A DNA stretch of 64,000 nucleotides from Candidatus Zymogenus saltonus (GCA_016929395.1 JAFGIX010000085.1:1-64000); one strand, 5' to 3'. Counted from the first letter of the stretch, positions 9,408-18,252 are shown. The notes: a model not told the origin generated them from the sequence alone. Program-made: numbers and translations.

Positions 9408-10724
9408 TTACAGGTTTACGGTAATGATAAACTCTATCTTGATGTCGGACAGCTTGTGGTGCTTGCCGAGTATCGTCTTCTTTAGATCCTCTATTTGATA
9501 CTTCTTCGGGAGGGTCCCCCCCTTGAGCGTAAGGTACAAAACGCTGCCTTCGTCGTCCTTCTTGATCTCCATATTGTAAACCGTAGTATTGGAAAGCTCT
9601 TTCTCCACATAGGCGTTCGTCCGGCTCTTTATCTTCTCGTCAGAATAGCGCTCCCACATGAAATAACTCACAGGGATCGTTATGGCGGTCAGGATTACAA
9701 CGGAGACTATTATCTGACGGATGGCGCGCTTCTTGACCATTTCCACGTCCGCAAAGACGGGATGGATTCTCATGATCCAGAAGATCACAGCGCTGGACAA
9801 AGATATGGAGATGAGGTTTATAAGAAACAGGGTCATCGCCCCCAGGGTTATGTCCAGGTTCAGCGTCCCGACCCCTATACCGATGGTGCAGAGCGGGGGC
9901 ATGAGGGCCACCGCAATCGCGATTCCCACAAGGGTATTGCTGACCTTCCTGTTGGCGTTGCCGTATGCGCCCACCGTTCCGGAGGCAATGGCTATAATAA
10001 CGTCGAAGAGATCGGGGCGGGTCCTGGCCAGTATCTCCGCCGAGTACCCCGAAATCGGTGTAAAAAACGCTATGCCGGCGGAGATGAGCACGGCTAGCAC
10101 GGTACCCCTCAAGATCGAAACCGTTGAGTTTCTGATGAGATTCAGGTCGCCCCATATCACGCCGAGGGAGAAGGCGAGGATGGGCGTCATTAGGGGCGCC
10201 ACGATCATCGCCCCGATGATTACTGCTGTGGAGCCTTGAATCAGCCCCGCCGTCGCTATTATCGCCGACAGCGTGGTCAGGATGTAGTACTCGATTGTTG
10301 GCGTGGCGCCTTCGGAGAGCATCCGATGGACGTTGAAATCCTCGGCCTCCTTCTCCTTTATCTTCTTGTACTCCTCACGCTTCTTCTTCCAGAAGTTGAC
10401 GCTGAGATAGTTCTTTAGGGTTCTCTCCTCCGGATTAATTACGTGGTCTATTATCTCCCTGACCTCTTTGGTCTGGGACGTGATCTTTTCCGCCAGGGTG
10501 GTTTCGTCTTCCTTGTCGGGATGGTTTTCGTGATGACCCTTGTTTTTATGGTCATCGGCATTCGGTGTTTCCTCTCTATGCTTTTTGCCATCGTCGAGGC
10601 CGAAATATCTCATCAACCTTGAATAGAGGGGGAGCTTCTCCCGGCCGGTCTCCTCCGGCCCGGTTATCTCCCTTTCTTCCTCGCTCCACTTCCCCGTTGA
10701 TTTTAAGTCTCCCGGCTTTTTCAA
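9408..10724 (-). CDS. DUF389 multi-pass membrane protein
   Basis: A 438-residue inner-membrane protein of the DUF389 family (TIGR00341-like hydrophobic domain), of unknown biochemical role. The first 140 residues are soluble and highly charged, with a His/Lys/Asp-rich stretch (HKNKGHHENHPDKED). A core of about six membrane helices follows from residue 145, including the family hallmark AVIIGAMIVAPLMTPILAF and the segment GTVGAYGN. The C-terminal 70 residues are again soluble. The start is a TTG at 10724 with AAGGA about 10 bases upstream. It is convergent with the REC-PilZ gene and appears to be a single-gene unit. Confidence 0.85.
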   Translation of the reverse strand: MKKPGDLKSTGKWSEEEREITGPEETGREKLPLYSRLMRYFGLDDGKKHREETPNADDHKNKGHHENHPDKEDETTLAEKITSQTKEVREIIDHVINPEERTLKNYLSVNFWKKKREEYKKIKEKEAEDFNVHRMLSEGATPTIEYYILTTLSAIIATAGLIQGSTAVIIGAMIVAPLMTPILAFSLGVIWGDLNLIRNSTVSILRGTVLAVLISAGIAFFTPISGYSAEILARTRPDLFDVIIAIASGTVGAYGNANRKVSNTLVGIAIAVALMPPLCTIGIGVGTLNLDITLGAMTLFLINLISISLSSAVIFWIMRIHPVFADVEMVKKRAIRQIIVSVVILTAITIPVSYFMWERYSDEKIKSRTNAYVEKELSNTTVYNMEIKKDDEGSVLYLTLKGGTLPKKYQIEDLKKTILGKHHKLSDIKIEFIITVNL

Positions 10725-10804
10725 GATTTAGACATCCTTTAAAGCTAAACCAACGGATGTAAAATACTAACTCAAGCAGTAGAATGCAAGATGAACTTTC
10801 ATTA

Positions 10805-10833
10805 CCCTTCTCCCCTTCTCCCCCTCTCCCCCC
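10805..10833 (-). other. G-tract element, potential G-quadruplex
   Basis: On the plus strand four C-runs (10805-10807, 10812-10815, 10820-10824, 10828-10833) are separated by loops of 4, 4 and 3 bases. The minus strand therefore has four consecutive G-runs that meet the usual G-quadruplex pattern. It lies in the gap upstream of the DUF389 gene and downstream of the ThDP enzyme gene, on their coding strand. Confidence 0.45.
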
Positions 10834-10958
10834 TTCCTCCTCGATCCAGCCACGTCCTGCAGAAAACGACCGAAAATTGCCGTTCCCACTCATCCCCCTC
10901 CCCTTTAAGTCAATCACCACCCATTCCAATATCCAACTAAGATTAAATCCCGAACAGT

Positions 10959-12614
10959 CTACACGTTTAACGCCGCCACAAATATGTAGGTTATGGGGCT
11001 TGTTACCGTCGGGTCGGTTATGATGTTTACCACCGCCGTCTTCTTTGAATCTTGAGCCCTCTTCAGGGCCGGAATAATCTCCTTTGCCTCCGTGACGTAC
11101 TCTGCGTGGGCGCCCAGACCCTGGGCCATCAGGTCGTAGCGTACCGGCCCCAGGTCTGTCCCCACGACCCTGTTGTACTGGAGCTCCTGTCCGTGCTTCA
11201 CCATCCCCCAGGCCTGGTCGTTCAAGATCACGATGATTATCGGGATATTGTGGCGAATAGAGGTCTCGATCTCCATTCCGTTAAGCCCGAAGGAGCCGTC
11301 CCCTGTGACCACAACCGCCTGCCTGTCCGGCCTCGCGAGCTTTCCCGCGAGGTTCAGGGGGATTCCGCTTCCGAGGCAGCCCATGAGGTTTCCCACGTTT
11401 GAAAGCATCTGCCCGGGGCCGCCCGCCTTCAGATGAACGGCGCCGAAATAGGAAACGTCGCCCCCATCGACGGAATAGGTGGCCTTATTCCCGAACGTCT
11501 TGTAGACGTCGCTCACGGCCCTCACCGGGTGGATCGGGGAGGCGTCGGAGTCCTTCAGCTTGTTTTCCTCCGCCATCATAGCGACCCCTGTATCGATCGC
11601 CTCCTTGGCCCAGGCGGAGTGATCGCACTTTCCGATTCTTTCAGCTATCGCCGCCGTAACCATTCCGACGTCACCGACAATCCCCACCTCGTGGGGGACA
11701 TTTTTCCCCACCTCGTCTCCCGAGATGTCGACCCTTATGATCTTCGCGTTAGGATATATCGCCCCGTAGGAGGCGAGCCAAGTCATCCTTAGGCCAAGGA
11801 CGAGTATGACGTCCGCCTGAGCGGCGGCAAAGGTCAGGCCCATCAGCCCGCCGTCCCAGAGACTCATCGGGTGGGTATCCGGCACCATCCCCCTCCCCTC
11901 GTTGAAGAGGATAAACGGGATATTCGTCTTCTCGACGAGCTTCGTAAGTGCCTCGCCGGCGTTTCCCCACCTTACCCCTCCCCCCCCGATAATGAGCGGC
12001 TTTTTCGCTTCTTGAAGGAGTTTTGCCGCTGCATCAATAGCCTTTGGGTCGCCCGCCGGTTTGTATTCGGCCCTGTTCGGGCGGGGAAACTTGATCGTAT
12101 CCAGATCCACCCTCTCCTTCAGAATATCGACTGGGATTTCAAGATAGACCGGCCCGGGGCGGTCGCTCAGGGCGTGCCTGAAGGCGACCCCGATATACTC
12201 GGGAATTCGCTCCACGTCGTTTACGAGGAAGGTAGACTTCGCCACCGTCCGCATGATCGCCATCTGGTCTACGTCCTGGAGCGCCCCGAGATCGTTCTCC
12301 TTCCTTGGGCTCCTTCCCCCAATAACCAGCATAGGGATGTGGGAGCATTGGGCATCCATGACACCCGTTACGGCGTTGGCAAGGCCCGGCCCGGCGGTGA
12401 CGAGGCAAACGCCGAGCTGGTCAGACGCGATCGACCATCCCATTGCCATAAACGCCGCAGCCTGCTCGTGCCTTACGTCGATGACCTTGATCTTGCTGTC
12501 GATACACGCATCGTATATTTTATCTATGTGCCCGCCCGACAGCGTAAAAATATAGCTTATCCCCTCCTCTTCGAGGGCCTTTACAACCAGCTGACCTCCA
12601 TGTACTTCAGGCAT
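10959..12614 (-). CDS. ThDP-dependent enzyme, acetolactate synthase-like
   Basis: A 551-residue thiamine diphosphate enzyme with the three-domain layout of the acetolactate synthase/benzoylformate decarboxylase superfamily. The activating Glu50 lies in VRHEQAAAFM. The central domain has the KPLIIGGGGVRWG signature. The ThDP-magnesium motif runs from GDGSFGLNGMEIET to NDQAWG near residue 430-465. Likely reactions are carboligation or decarboxylation of a 2-keto acid or of oxalyl-CoA; no IlvH-type regulatory subunit is adjacent, so it is probably not the main IlvB. A strong AAGGGGGG ribosome site precedes the ATG. It has its own promoter overlapped by a palindrome. Confidence 0.85.
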   Translation of the reverse strand: MPEVHGGQLVVKALEEEGISYIFTLSGGHIDKIYDACIDSKIKVIDVRHEQAAAFMAMGWSIASDQLGVCLVTAGPGLANAVTGVMDAQCSHIPMLVIGGRSPRKENDLGALQDVDQMAIMRTVAKSTFLVNDVERIPEYIGVAFRHALSDRPGPVYLEIPVDILKERVDLDTIKFPRPNRAEYKPAGDPKAIDAAAKLLQEAKKPLIIGGGGVRWGNAGEALTKLVEKTNIPFILFNEGRGMVPDTHPMSLWDGGLMGLTFAAAQADVILVLGLRMTWLASYGAIYPNAKIIRVDISGDEVGKNVPHEVGIVGDVGMVTAAIAERIGKCDHSAWAKEAIDTGVAMMAEENKLKDSDASPIHPVRAVSDVYKTFGNKATYSVDGGDVSYFGAVHLKAGGPGQMLSNVGNLMGCLGSGIPLNLAGKLARPDRQAVVVTGDGSFGLNGMEIETSIRHNIPIIIVILNDQAWGMVKHGQELQYNRVVGTDLGPVRYDLMAQGLGAHAEYVTEAKEIIPALKRAQDSKKTAVVNIITDPTVTSPITYIFVAALNV

Positions 12615-12650
12615 ATTTCCCCCCTTATTTTCTAATAAATCAATGGAAAA

Positions 12651-12679
12651 TCTATATCACGATATAGTTTTAGGGTCAA
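12651..12679 (-). promoter_or_regulatory. Promoter with overlapping palindromic operator
   Basis: On the minus strand TTGACC (12679-12674) and TATAGA (12656-12651) are 17 bases apart, a good sigma70 promoter for the ThDP enzyme. A perfect CTATATC/GATATAG inverted repeat (12652-12667) covers the -10 box. Binding of a dimeric repressor there would block transcription. Confidence 0.6.
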
Positions 12680-12732
12680 ACTAAAATTATTAGTAAAATT
12701 TTTTCGTAAATCGATAAAACAGAACCAATTCC

Positions 12733-12762
12733 TTGACACCGCCACATAAAATCGCTTATAAT
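12733..12762 (+). promoter_or_regulatory. Consensus sigma70 promoter of DUF2330 gene
   Basis: TTGACA (12733-12738) and TATAAT (12757-12762) are both perfect consensus hexamers with an 18-base spacer. Transcription would start near 12769, giving a leader of about 40 nt to the ATG at 12812, which has a GAGG site just upstream. Confidence 0.75.
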
Positions 12763-12811
12763 ATGAATTTGAGATAAAAGTATAACAACTTTGCTAATTT
12801 GAGGTATAATA

Positions 12812-14401
12812 ATGAGACATTTAATGAAATATTATTTAAAAATAGAGGAAGTTTTATATTCTCCTGACAAAAAAGTATCCAAAAATACAAGAATCGTTAT
12901 ACTCCTTTTTATATTATTGACCCTCTCCCTTACAATCCCCATTTCACGGGCCTCGGCCGACAGGGGGTCAATCGCGGTAACGGCGGAGGTGGATTCATCG
13001 GTCTTCGAGCCCTCCCAAAACGCCGTCATCGCCTGGAACGGTGTCGAGGAGATATTGATACTCACCACCGATTCTCACACGTCAAAAAGTGGAAAGATCT
13101 TGGAATTTATCCCCCTTCCGGCAAAACCCACGGCGGTCGAGGAGGCCCCCGAGAAGACCTTTGAGAGGGCTTTGAGACTCATAATAAAAAAGGCTCCCAG
13201 AATGGATTTGGGAAGGGGAACGAAAAACGGCAGGGAAGTCAAGGGTAAGGTCCCTGGTATCGAAGTGGTGATGGAGACGACCATCGGCCCCCACGACGTC
13301 ACCGTGGTCAGGGTCGAAGACGTGGATGATTTCTACAGATGGTTAAAGAACTTTTTTGAAAAGGAGGGGTTTTCGGAAACACCAAGACAAGTGACCGGCT
13401 TCAAGTCAATAGTATCCTCCTACATTGACAGGGGAATCAATTATTTCGTCTTCGATCTGGTGGACGCAAAGGAGAATCCCGAGGCGGTAAAGCCGCTTCT
13501 CTATCGTTTCAGGACGGAGCGCCTCTACTATCCCCTCTATATTTCTTCAAGGATAGCAGGGGACACCAAGATAACCCTATTCCTCGTGACCCCCGGAGTT
13601 CCAAAGGAGAAGTCCCTTCCCCGCGGCTTCTCATTCGAGAACTACGTTCTCTCTATCCCGGATCAAAAGGAGACCAAAAGAATCGTGGAAAAGATGGTCC
13701 CCATCTCCTTTCCCATAAGCTTGATCGAGAGGGTTTTTCTCTCCCCCCCGATAGCGACCCTTATATCCGGCTTCGACACCAGGGCGTATTTTTCCGTAGT
13801 ATACTACGAAGGCCCACCGAGGTATCTCAGGTACGATTTCGAGCTTTCCATGGAAGATTTCATTTCTTCAGATTTTGAATGCGCCGAGAGGTCGAGAGCC
13901 AAGAGAGAGGGCTTTGAAAATTCGATTCCTGAGGGGTATAAAGACATCGTTCTTGATCATCCGTCGAATCGATTCAAGACCGGCGGCTCGGACGATTACA
14001 CCTCTTCGGCCTCCATAGACGGCGATCCTGAAACGCCCTATACGCTCAACATAGGCGGGTCCTGGTGGATAGACCTGGGCTCCGAGACGGAGATCGATGC
14101 CGTTGAAATCTTAGCGGCCGTAAAGGTCCCTGACATCGACCCCTCAAAAAACAGCCTCTACCTCTTCGGCTCCGATACTGGGGAGTTTGGAGGAGAAGAA
14201 AAACGGATTAATACTACCTACCTCGAGAGCCACACAACCCCCTATTCGTCCGACAATCCCTATCACAACGCAAAGAGGTTGAGGCTAAACGAAAAGCGGT
14301 TCAAGGCGCGCTATATAAAGATCACCTACCCCTATTCCGAATCCACAAGCCCGATTTATCTCTTCGAGGTCATGGTACTTTTAAAGAAGAGAATAGATTA
14401 A
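12812..14401 (+). CDS. DUF2330-like envelope protein with discoidin-like C-terminus
   Basis: A 529-residue exported protein. A membrane-spanning signal segment (IVILLFILLTLSLTIPIS) lies at about residues 28-45 with an ASA cleavage-like site after it. The body from residue 50 (GSIAV...SQNAVIAWNGVEEILILTT) matches DUF2330, a family of secreted bacterial proteins of unknown function. Residues 395-525 contain a jelly-roll-like segment (SASIDGDPETPY, GGSWWIDLGSETEIDAVEI, RYIKITYPY), resembling the F5/8 type C carbohydrate- or lipid-binding domain. This fusion suggests a surface protein that attaches to a glycan. No catalytic motif is visible. It has its own strong promoter and no operon partner. 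Confidence 0.7.
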   Translation: MRHLMKYYLKIEEVLYSPDKKVSKNTRIVILLFILLTLSLTIPISRASADRGSIAVTAEVDSSVFEPSQNAVIAWNGVEEILILTTDSHTSKSGKILEFIPLPAKPTAVEEAPEKTFERALRLIIKKAPRMDLGRGTKNGREVKGKVPGIEVVMETTIGPHDVTVVRVEDVDDFYRWLKNFFEKEGFSETPRQVTGFKSIVSSYIDRGINYFVFDLVDAKENPEAVKPLLYRFRTERLYYPLYISSRIAGDTKITLFLVTPGVPKEKSLPRGFSFENYVLSIPDQKETKRIVEKMVPISFPISLIERVFLSPPIATLISGFDTRAYFSVVYYEGPPRYLRYDFELSMEDFISSDFECAERSRAKREGFENSIPEGYKDIVLDHPSNRFKTGGSDDYTSSASIDGDPETPYTLNIGGSWWIDLGSETEIDAVEILAAVKVPDIDPSKNSLYLFGSDTGEFGGEEKRINTTYLESHTTPYSSDNPYHNAKRLRLNEKRFKARYIKITYPYSESTSPIYLFEVMVLLKKRID

Positions 14402-14584
14402 CGGGAAAAATCAGGTAATTACGAAACCGAACTACAACGGGGATAAATGGTTCGAAAACTCTGGGGTATGGGGAGGTACGGACATTATTGTTTATGATCT
14501 ATTTGTATTTAATAACCACAATACCATTTTCCAAAAAAACGGGCCTTCAGCAACTCACAGTTTTCAAAGAAAGCTCTTCAATCT

Positions 14585-15268
14585 TCAGCCGTTTAACCCC
14601 ACCTTTCTCGTCGGTCGACATCTGCCCTCCTTGACAAGCCTTACGATGTCTGAGATCTCACCTATCTCCTCAGGGAACAGGGTTAAGGCCTTGCCCACTC
14701 CCCAGGGGAAGTGGGCGTCGCTTCCGGCCACCTCCGGTATCCCGTAGGGATTGTGGAAGACGCCCCTGATTCCGTTGTAGCGCTCTATGGCATCAAACAT
14801 AACTTCATTTTTTCCCGGGCAACTGTGGGGATGCGCGAGAACCGACAATGCCCCCACTTTATCAGCGGTCTCAACGACCTCCCCCACATCGAAGTCCATC
14901 CTCCCCAATCCCCCCGGCAGCTTATCCACAAATGCGGTTATATCTTCCGGGTAGATCAAAATGTCATTCTGTCCGCACGTTACCTCCATGCCGATCAAGG
15001 CCAGAACGCCGTGCTCCTTAAACGATTTCAACAGCTTGTCGTATCTCTGAACCGTGACATTGTCCGCCGCCCAGCCGAAGTTGTGGTCTGTAATCACGAT
15101 ACCGTCGAGGTTTTCCAAGTTGGCATAATGGGGAATCTGAAGGGAGTCGTAGTTAGCACAGGGAGAGCCGATTACCGTATGAACATGTAGATCCCAGCGA
15201 TGGATGTATTCTTCATGGTAAGTCTCATCATCGTTAATTTCGATATTTTCTCCGTTTTTCTCTTTCAT
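14585..15268 (-). CDS. PHP-domain metal-dependent phosphoesterase
   Basis: A 227-residue protein of the PHP family. The metal-binding motifs are all present in order: WDLHVHT near residue 25, GIVITDHN near 58, GMEVT near 92, LAHPH near 143 and AGSDAHF near 182. Related proteins hydrolyse phosphomonoesters such as histidinol phosphate or 3',5'-nucleotide bisphosphates, but the substrate here is not evident. The protein is short and lacks any polymerase or other fused domain. It is a single gene, convergent with the DUF2330 gene and divergent from the amino-sugar cluster. Confidence 0.85.
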   Translation of the reverse strand: MKEKNGENIEINDDETYHEEYIHRWDLHVHTVIGSPCANYDSLQIPHYANLENLDGIVITDHNFGWAADNVTVQRYDKLLKSFKEHGVLALIGMEVTCGQNDILIYPEDITAFVDKLPGGLGRMDFDVGEVVETADKVGALSVLAHPHSCPGKNEVMFDAIERYNGIRGVFHNPYGIPEVAGSDAHFPWGVGKALTLFPEEIGEISDIVRLVKEGRCRPTRKVGLNG

Positions 15269-15755
15269 AGATCTTAAGGCTCTTTTCGCTTCTTATTAGG
15301 CCAATCAGCGCAGATATAAAAATAAAGTGTCTTACATTTTAGCATAGATTTCAGGTAGAAAAACCTTAAAAAGCGTGTTATAATTACAATTAAATACCTA
15401 TTTAACGAATTATGATGTATAATTATTATATTATATTAATATGATATTATATACTATCGTATATTTTTGTATTAAACACCTTATTTAGCGTCGTACTGTC
15501 AAAATCGTATATGCTTTATTTGACAACATTGATTATACCCAAATAAAGTCTTTATGATGATTCTAAAATTACTTTAACGAAATTATAAAATACTAAGATT
15601 CCGTAATATACAATTTATAAAATATTCTCAATATCATAAATGTATATTTTAGATAGTCTATGTTAAGGCTATATTTTTACAAAAAAAGTCACATTAAAAA
15701 CCTTATTCCTTGACTTGATAATATTTACAGATTATAGTTATTCTATATTGGAACA
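15269..15755. other. Very AT-rich intergenic region
   Basis: Almost 490 bases with long runs of A and T (for example around 15411-15470 and 15590-15650) separate the PHP gene and the amino-sugar cluster. No open frame, RNA gene or long repeat is apparent. A probable promoter for the cluster lies at its right end. The rest could hold upstream activator sites or bind a nucleoid protein such as H-NS-like factors; this is inferred from composition only. Confidence 0.6.
15710..15738 (+). promoter_or_regulatory. Promoter of amino-sugar cluster
   Basis: TTGACT (15710-15715) and TATAGT (15733-15738) are separated by exactly 17 bases. Transcription would begin near 15745, about 10 nt before the ATG of the acetyltransferase-like gene, so the leader is very short. 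Confidence 0.55.
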
Positions 15756-16565
15756 ATGATGCGCAAAAAGGAAATAGGAAAGGAGGAGATAAAAGAAGGG
15801 CTTAAGACCCTTGGTATTGGTCTCGGGGACAAATTTTTAGTTCACTCCAGTCTCAAGATGATGGGATGGGTTAATGGGGGCGCAAACGCTGTAATCGATG
15901 CCTTGATGTCGCTCGTAACGTCTTCCGGGACGATTATGATGCCGGCTTTTACTTTTCCTCCAGTAGAGCTTTTCGATCCCAAATCCACCCCCACTACCCT
16001 CGGGGCAATAGCCGAAACTTTTAGAAAACACGAAGATGTAGTAAGGAGCCTCCATCCATCTCACTCGGTGGCCGTATGGGGAAAAGACAGCGAAAAATAC
16101 GCCGACCTCCATCTTGATTCCACGGCCTTGGGAATCGGCTCTCCCGTTCACGGATTGATAGAGGCTCATGGGGATATATTACTTCTGGGAGTGGGACACT
16201 GGGCGAATTCTGCTATTCACGTCGCCGAGGCGATAGCAAAAGTCCCATATCTCAATATCCCTTACAGTGAAGACTATGCAAAACCCCTGGCCGTAAAGAC
16301 GGCCGATGGTTCGATAAAAGAGGTTCCGACCAAGGAAAATCCTGGATGCAGTATCAATTTCGTCGCGGCAGAAACCCCTTTAAGAAATGCCGGCCTTCTG
16401 AAGTATCAGCGAGTTGGTGATGCGCTTTTTCAGAGGGTCGACGGGAAAGGACTGATAAGCCTGTTGAAAAATATATTGATCAAAAATCCGGACGCTCTTC
16501 TTTGTTCTTGGAACTTATGCCCCTTTTGCCACAGGGCAAGGGCGGTAATTTCTTCAACAAAATGA
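15756..16565 (+). CDS. AAC(3)-family N-acetyltransferase-like protein
   Basis: A 269-residue member of the aminoglycoside 3-N-acetyltransferase (YokD-like) family. Family signatures include FLVHSSLKMMGWVNGG near residue 28, GTIMMPAFTF near 58 and SLHPSHSVAVWG at 98-109, with the expected His100/His103. Members use acetyl-CoA to acetylate an amino group. Here it is the first gene of an amino-sugar catabolic cluster, so its natural substrate is more likely an amino sugar or a cell-envelope amine than a drug. The C-terminus has a compact cysteine group (Cys250, Cys255, Cys258) that could bind metal. The gene is followed after 19 nt by the SIS gene. Confidence 0.8.
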   Translation: MMRKKEIGKEEIKEGLKTLGIGLGDKFLVHSSLKMMGWVNGGANAVIDALMSLVTSSGTIMMPAFTFPPVELFDPKSTPTTLGAIAETFRKHEDVVRSLHPSHSVAVWGKDSEKYADLHLDSTALGIGSPVHGLIEAHGDILLLGVGHWANSAIHVAEAIAKVPYLNIPYSEDYAKPLAVKTADGSIKEVPTKENPGCSINFVAAETPLRNAGLLKYQRVGDALFQRVDGKGLISLLKNILIKNPDALLCSWNLCPFCHRARAVISSTK

Positions 16566-16584
16566 TTTAGAGGAACAGAAATTT

Positions 16585-17319
16585 ATGTGGGAAAAATTTT
16601 TCGATCACATTTCGGACATGATTACCGAAGTAAAAAACTCGCAGGGTAACAACTTGAAAGCATCTGCAGAACTCGTTGCAAAGGCTATCGAATCCGGAGG
16701 TATCATTCATACATTCGGAACTGGTCATTCATCGCTGTTGGCTCAGGAGATATTTTGCAGAGCGGGTGGAATAGTCCCCGTTAATGCAATTCTCGATCCT
16801 TGCTTTCTACTCTCCTACGGGGCGATCAGGAGCTCATCGATGGAGAGGACCCCGGGCATTGCCAGCTCCGCGATAGAGGGCCATACAATAAGGTCCGGAG
16901 ACGTGGCGATAATCATCTCAAACTCGGGGAGAAATGTAGCCCCGGTAGAAATGGCCCTCAAACTAAAAAAGATGGGTCTGTCCATAATAGCCCTCACAAG
17001 CCTTAAACATTCAGAAAGCGTTAAGTCCGGTCATCCTTCCGAGAAAAAGCTTTACGATATAGCCGATGTCGTGTTGGACAATTTGGGCCCAAGGGGCGAT
17101 GCCTCTTTTCAGGTGCCGGGAGTAAAGGCCCCAATGGGAGCTACTTCCGGAATTATAGGCTCTATACTCCTTCATTCCATAATCATAGAAGCGGTATCGA
17201 TCCTCGCCTCAAAGGGAAAGGCCCCCGCGGTATTTCAGAGCATTAACGCAGAGACCGATCAATTGGAAGAGCTTACAAGAGAGTTTATGAAATACAAGGG
17301 GAGAATCAAGCATTTCTGA
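16585..17319 (+). CDS. UPF0309-type SIS domain sugar-phosphate protein
   Basis: A 244-residue single SIS-domain protein of the UPF0309 (COG4821) group. The phosphosugar-binding motifs HTFGTGHSSLLAQEIFCRAGG near residue 42 and IIISNSGRNVAPVE near 113 are clear. SIS proteins bind or isomerise phosphorylated sugars, and this group is often encoded with N-acetylglucosamine genes, as here. It could act as an isomerase, an etherase or a ligand sensor; it lacks a DNA-binding domain, so direct repression is unlikely. An AGAGGAAC ribosome site precedes the ATG. Its last bases overlap a possible upstream extension of the next gene. Confidence 0.85.
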   Translation: MWEKFFDHISDMITEVKNSQGNNLKASAELVAKAIESGGIIHTFGTGHSSLLAQEIFCRAGGIVPVNAILDPCFLLSYGAIRSSSMERTPGIASSAIEGHTIRSGDVAIIISNSGRNVAPVEMALKLKKMGLSIIALTSLKHSESVKSGHPSEKKLYDIADVVLDNLGPRGDASFQVPGVKAPMGATSGIIGSILLHSIIIEAVSILASKGKAPAVFQSINAETDQLEELTREFMKYKGRIKHF

Positions 17320-17404
17320 TCCGATCCAAATTGAAAGCGATACTACGGTCATTTCGATCCTTCCGGTCCCCGAAACAACGGAAGGTCTTGGCGTAAGGTT
17401 TGTA

Positions 17405-18205
17405 TTGGGAGGTTGGATAGCCGACTTTCATGACAAAACCGGTTACTCGTTCATTTCCGACGATTTTCCGAAAGACAGGGTTGTGGGCTTTGGATTCCCG
17501 GACGAGTTTATAAGCCCGATTATTCCCCTCGATGATCCCGGAAAAGCCGATAAGGGGGTTAAAATCGGCGTCGGAAGGATCAACCTCTTAAGGCTCGGAA
17601 GCTACAGGTTTACCGAGGAGCCGGGACTGATCGAGATTTTCCCCTGGAACATAGAAAAGAAAAAAGACGCCGTAAAATTCATCCAGGAGTTCATAGAGAA
17701 CGAAATAGGTTACAGGCTCGAAAAGAGGATCGAGCTCCATTCAGGAAGGGAGGCCGGCTTCACAATCTCGTTTGAGCTCAAAAACCTCTCCAGAAAACGG
17801 ACCATCCAGACCCTCTGGTATTACCACCCCTTTGTGGCGCCGGGGGGCATGGGCGCCGACTGCTATATAGTCCTGCCGGAAACACTGAGACCCGCCTTTG
17901 ACTTCATCAAACCCCTTACAGAAGACGACTCCGGCAGACTTCGCCTCCCCGACGACTTCAGCGAGATAAAGACACAGCTCATGGAGTTTACCCCTGCCGA
18001 CATGGGTCATCTGAACAGGTTTTCTGTGGGGAACGTCAACCACAGAGCGGCCCTCCTTATCGAGGGGGACTTTCCCCTCGCCTTTCTCAGAATCTGGTAC
18101 GAGCCGAGGACCTACTCCCCGGAGCCCTTCTACTATATAACACTTCCCGCCGGCGATAAAATATCATGGTCGATAAAAAACAGTATCATTGAATCCAAAT
18201 TATAG
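17405..18205 (+). CDS. Aldose 1-epimerase-like protein, start uncertain
   Basis: At least 266 residues of a beta-rich protein that resembles the galactose mutarotase fold (LGGWIADFHDK, GLIEIFPW, GFTISFELKNLS, WYYHPFVAPG, and a late FLRIWYEP). It may convert sugar anomers or act as a related sugar-binding lyase. The first standard start codon is TTG at 17405 with AAGG six bases upstream. The frame stays open back to 17291, and the translated stretch (DTTVISILPVPETTEGLGVRF) looks like the missing first beta strands. An ATT codon at 17312, eight bases after a GGGGAG site at 17298-17303, could be the real, non-AUG start. No ATG, GTG or TTG is available there. Confidence 0.6.
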   Translation: MGGWIADFHDKTGYSFISDDFPKDRVVGFGFPDEFISPIIPLDDPGKADKGVKIGVGRINLLRLGSYRFTEEPGLIEIFPWNIEKKKDAVKFIQEFIENEIGYRLEKRIELHSGREAGFTISFELKNLSRKRTIQTLWYYHPFVAPGGMGADCYIVLPETLRPAFDFIKPLTEDDSGRLRLPDDFSEIKTQLMEFTPADMGHLNRFSVGNVNHRAALLIEGDFPLAFLRIWYEPRTYSPEPFYYITLPAGDKISWSIKNSIIESKL

Positions 18206-18252
18206 TTATAATATGCGAATTGTAACCCTATATATTTTTAGAGGGGAAGATT

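Noticed and set aside
15756-16565. Aminoglycoside resistance gene
   Set aside because: The AAC(3) fold is clear, but the gene leads an amino-sugar operon and no mobile element or resistance cluster is nearby, so a metabolic role is more likely.
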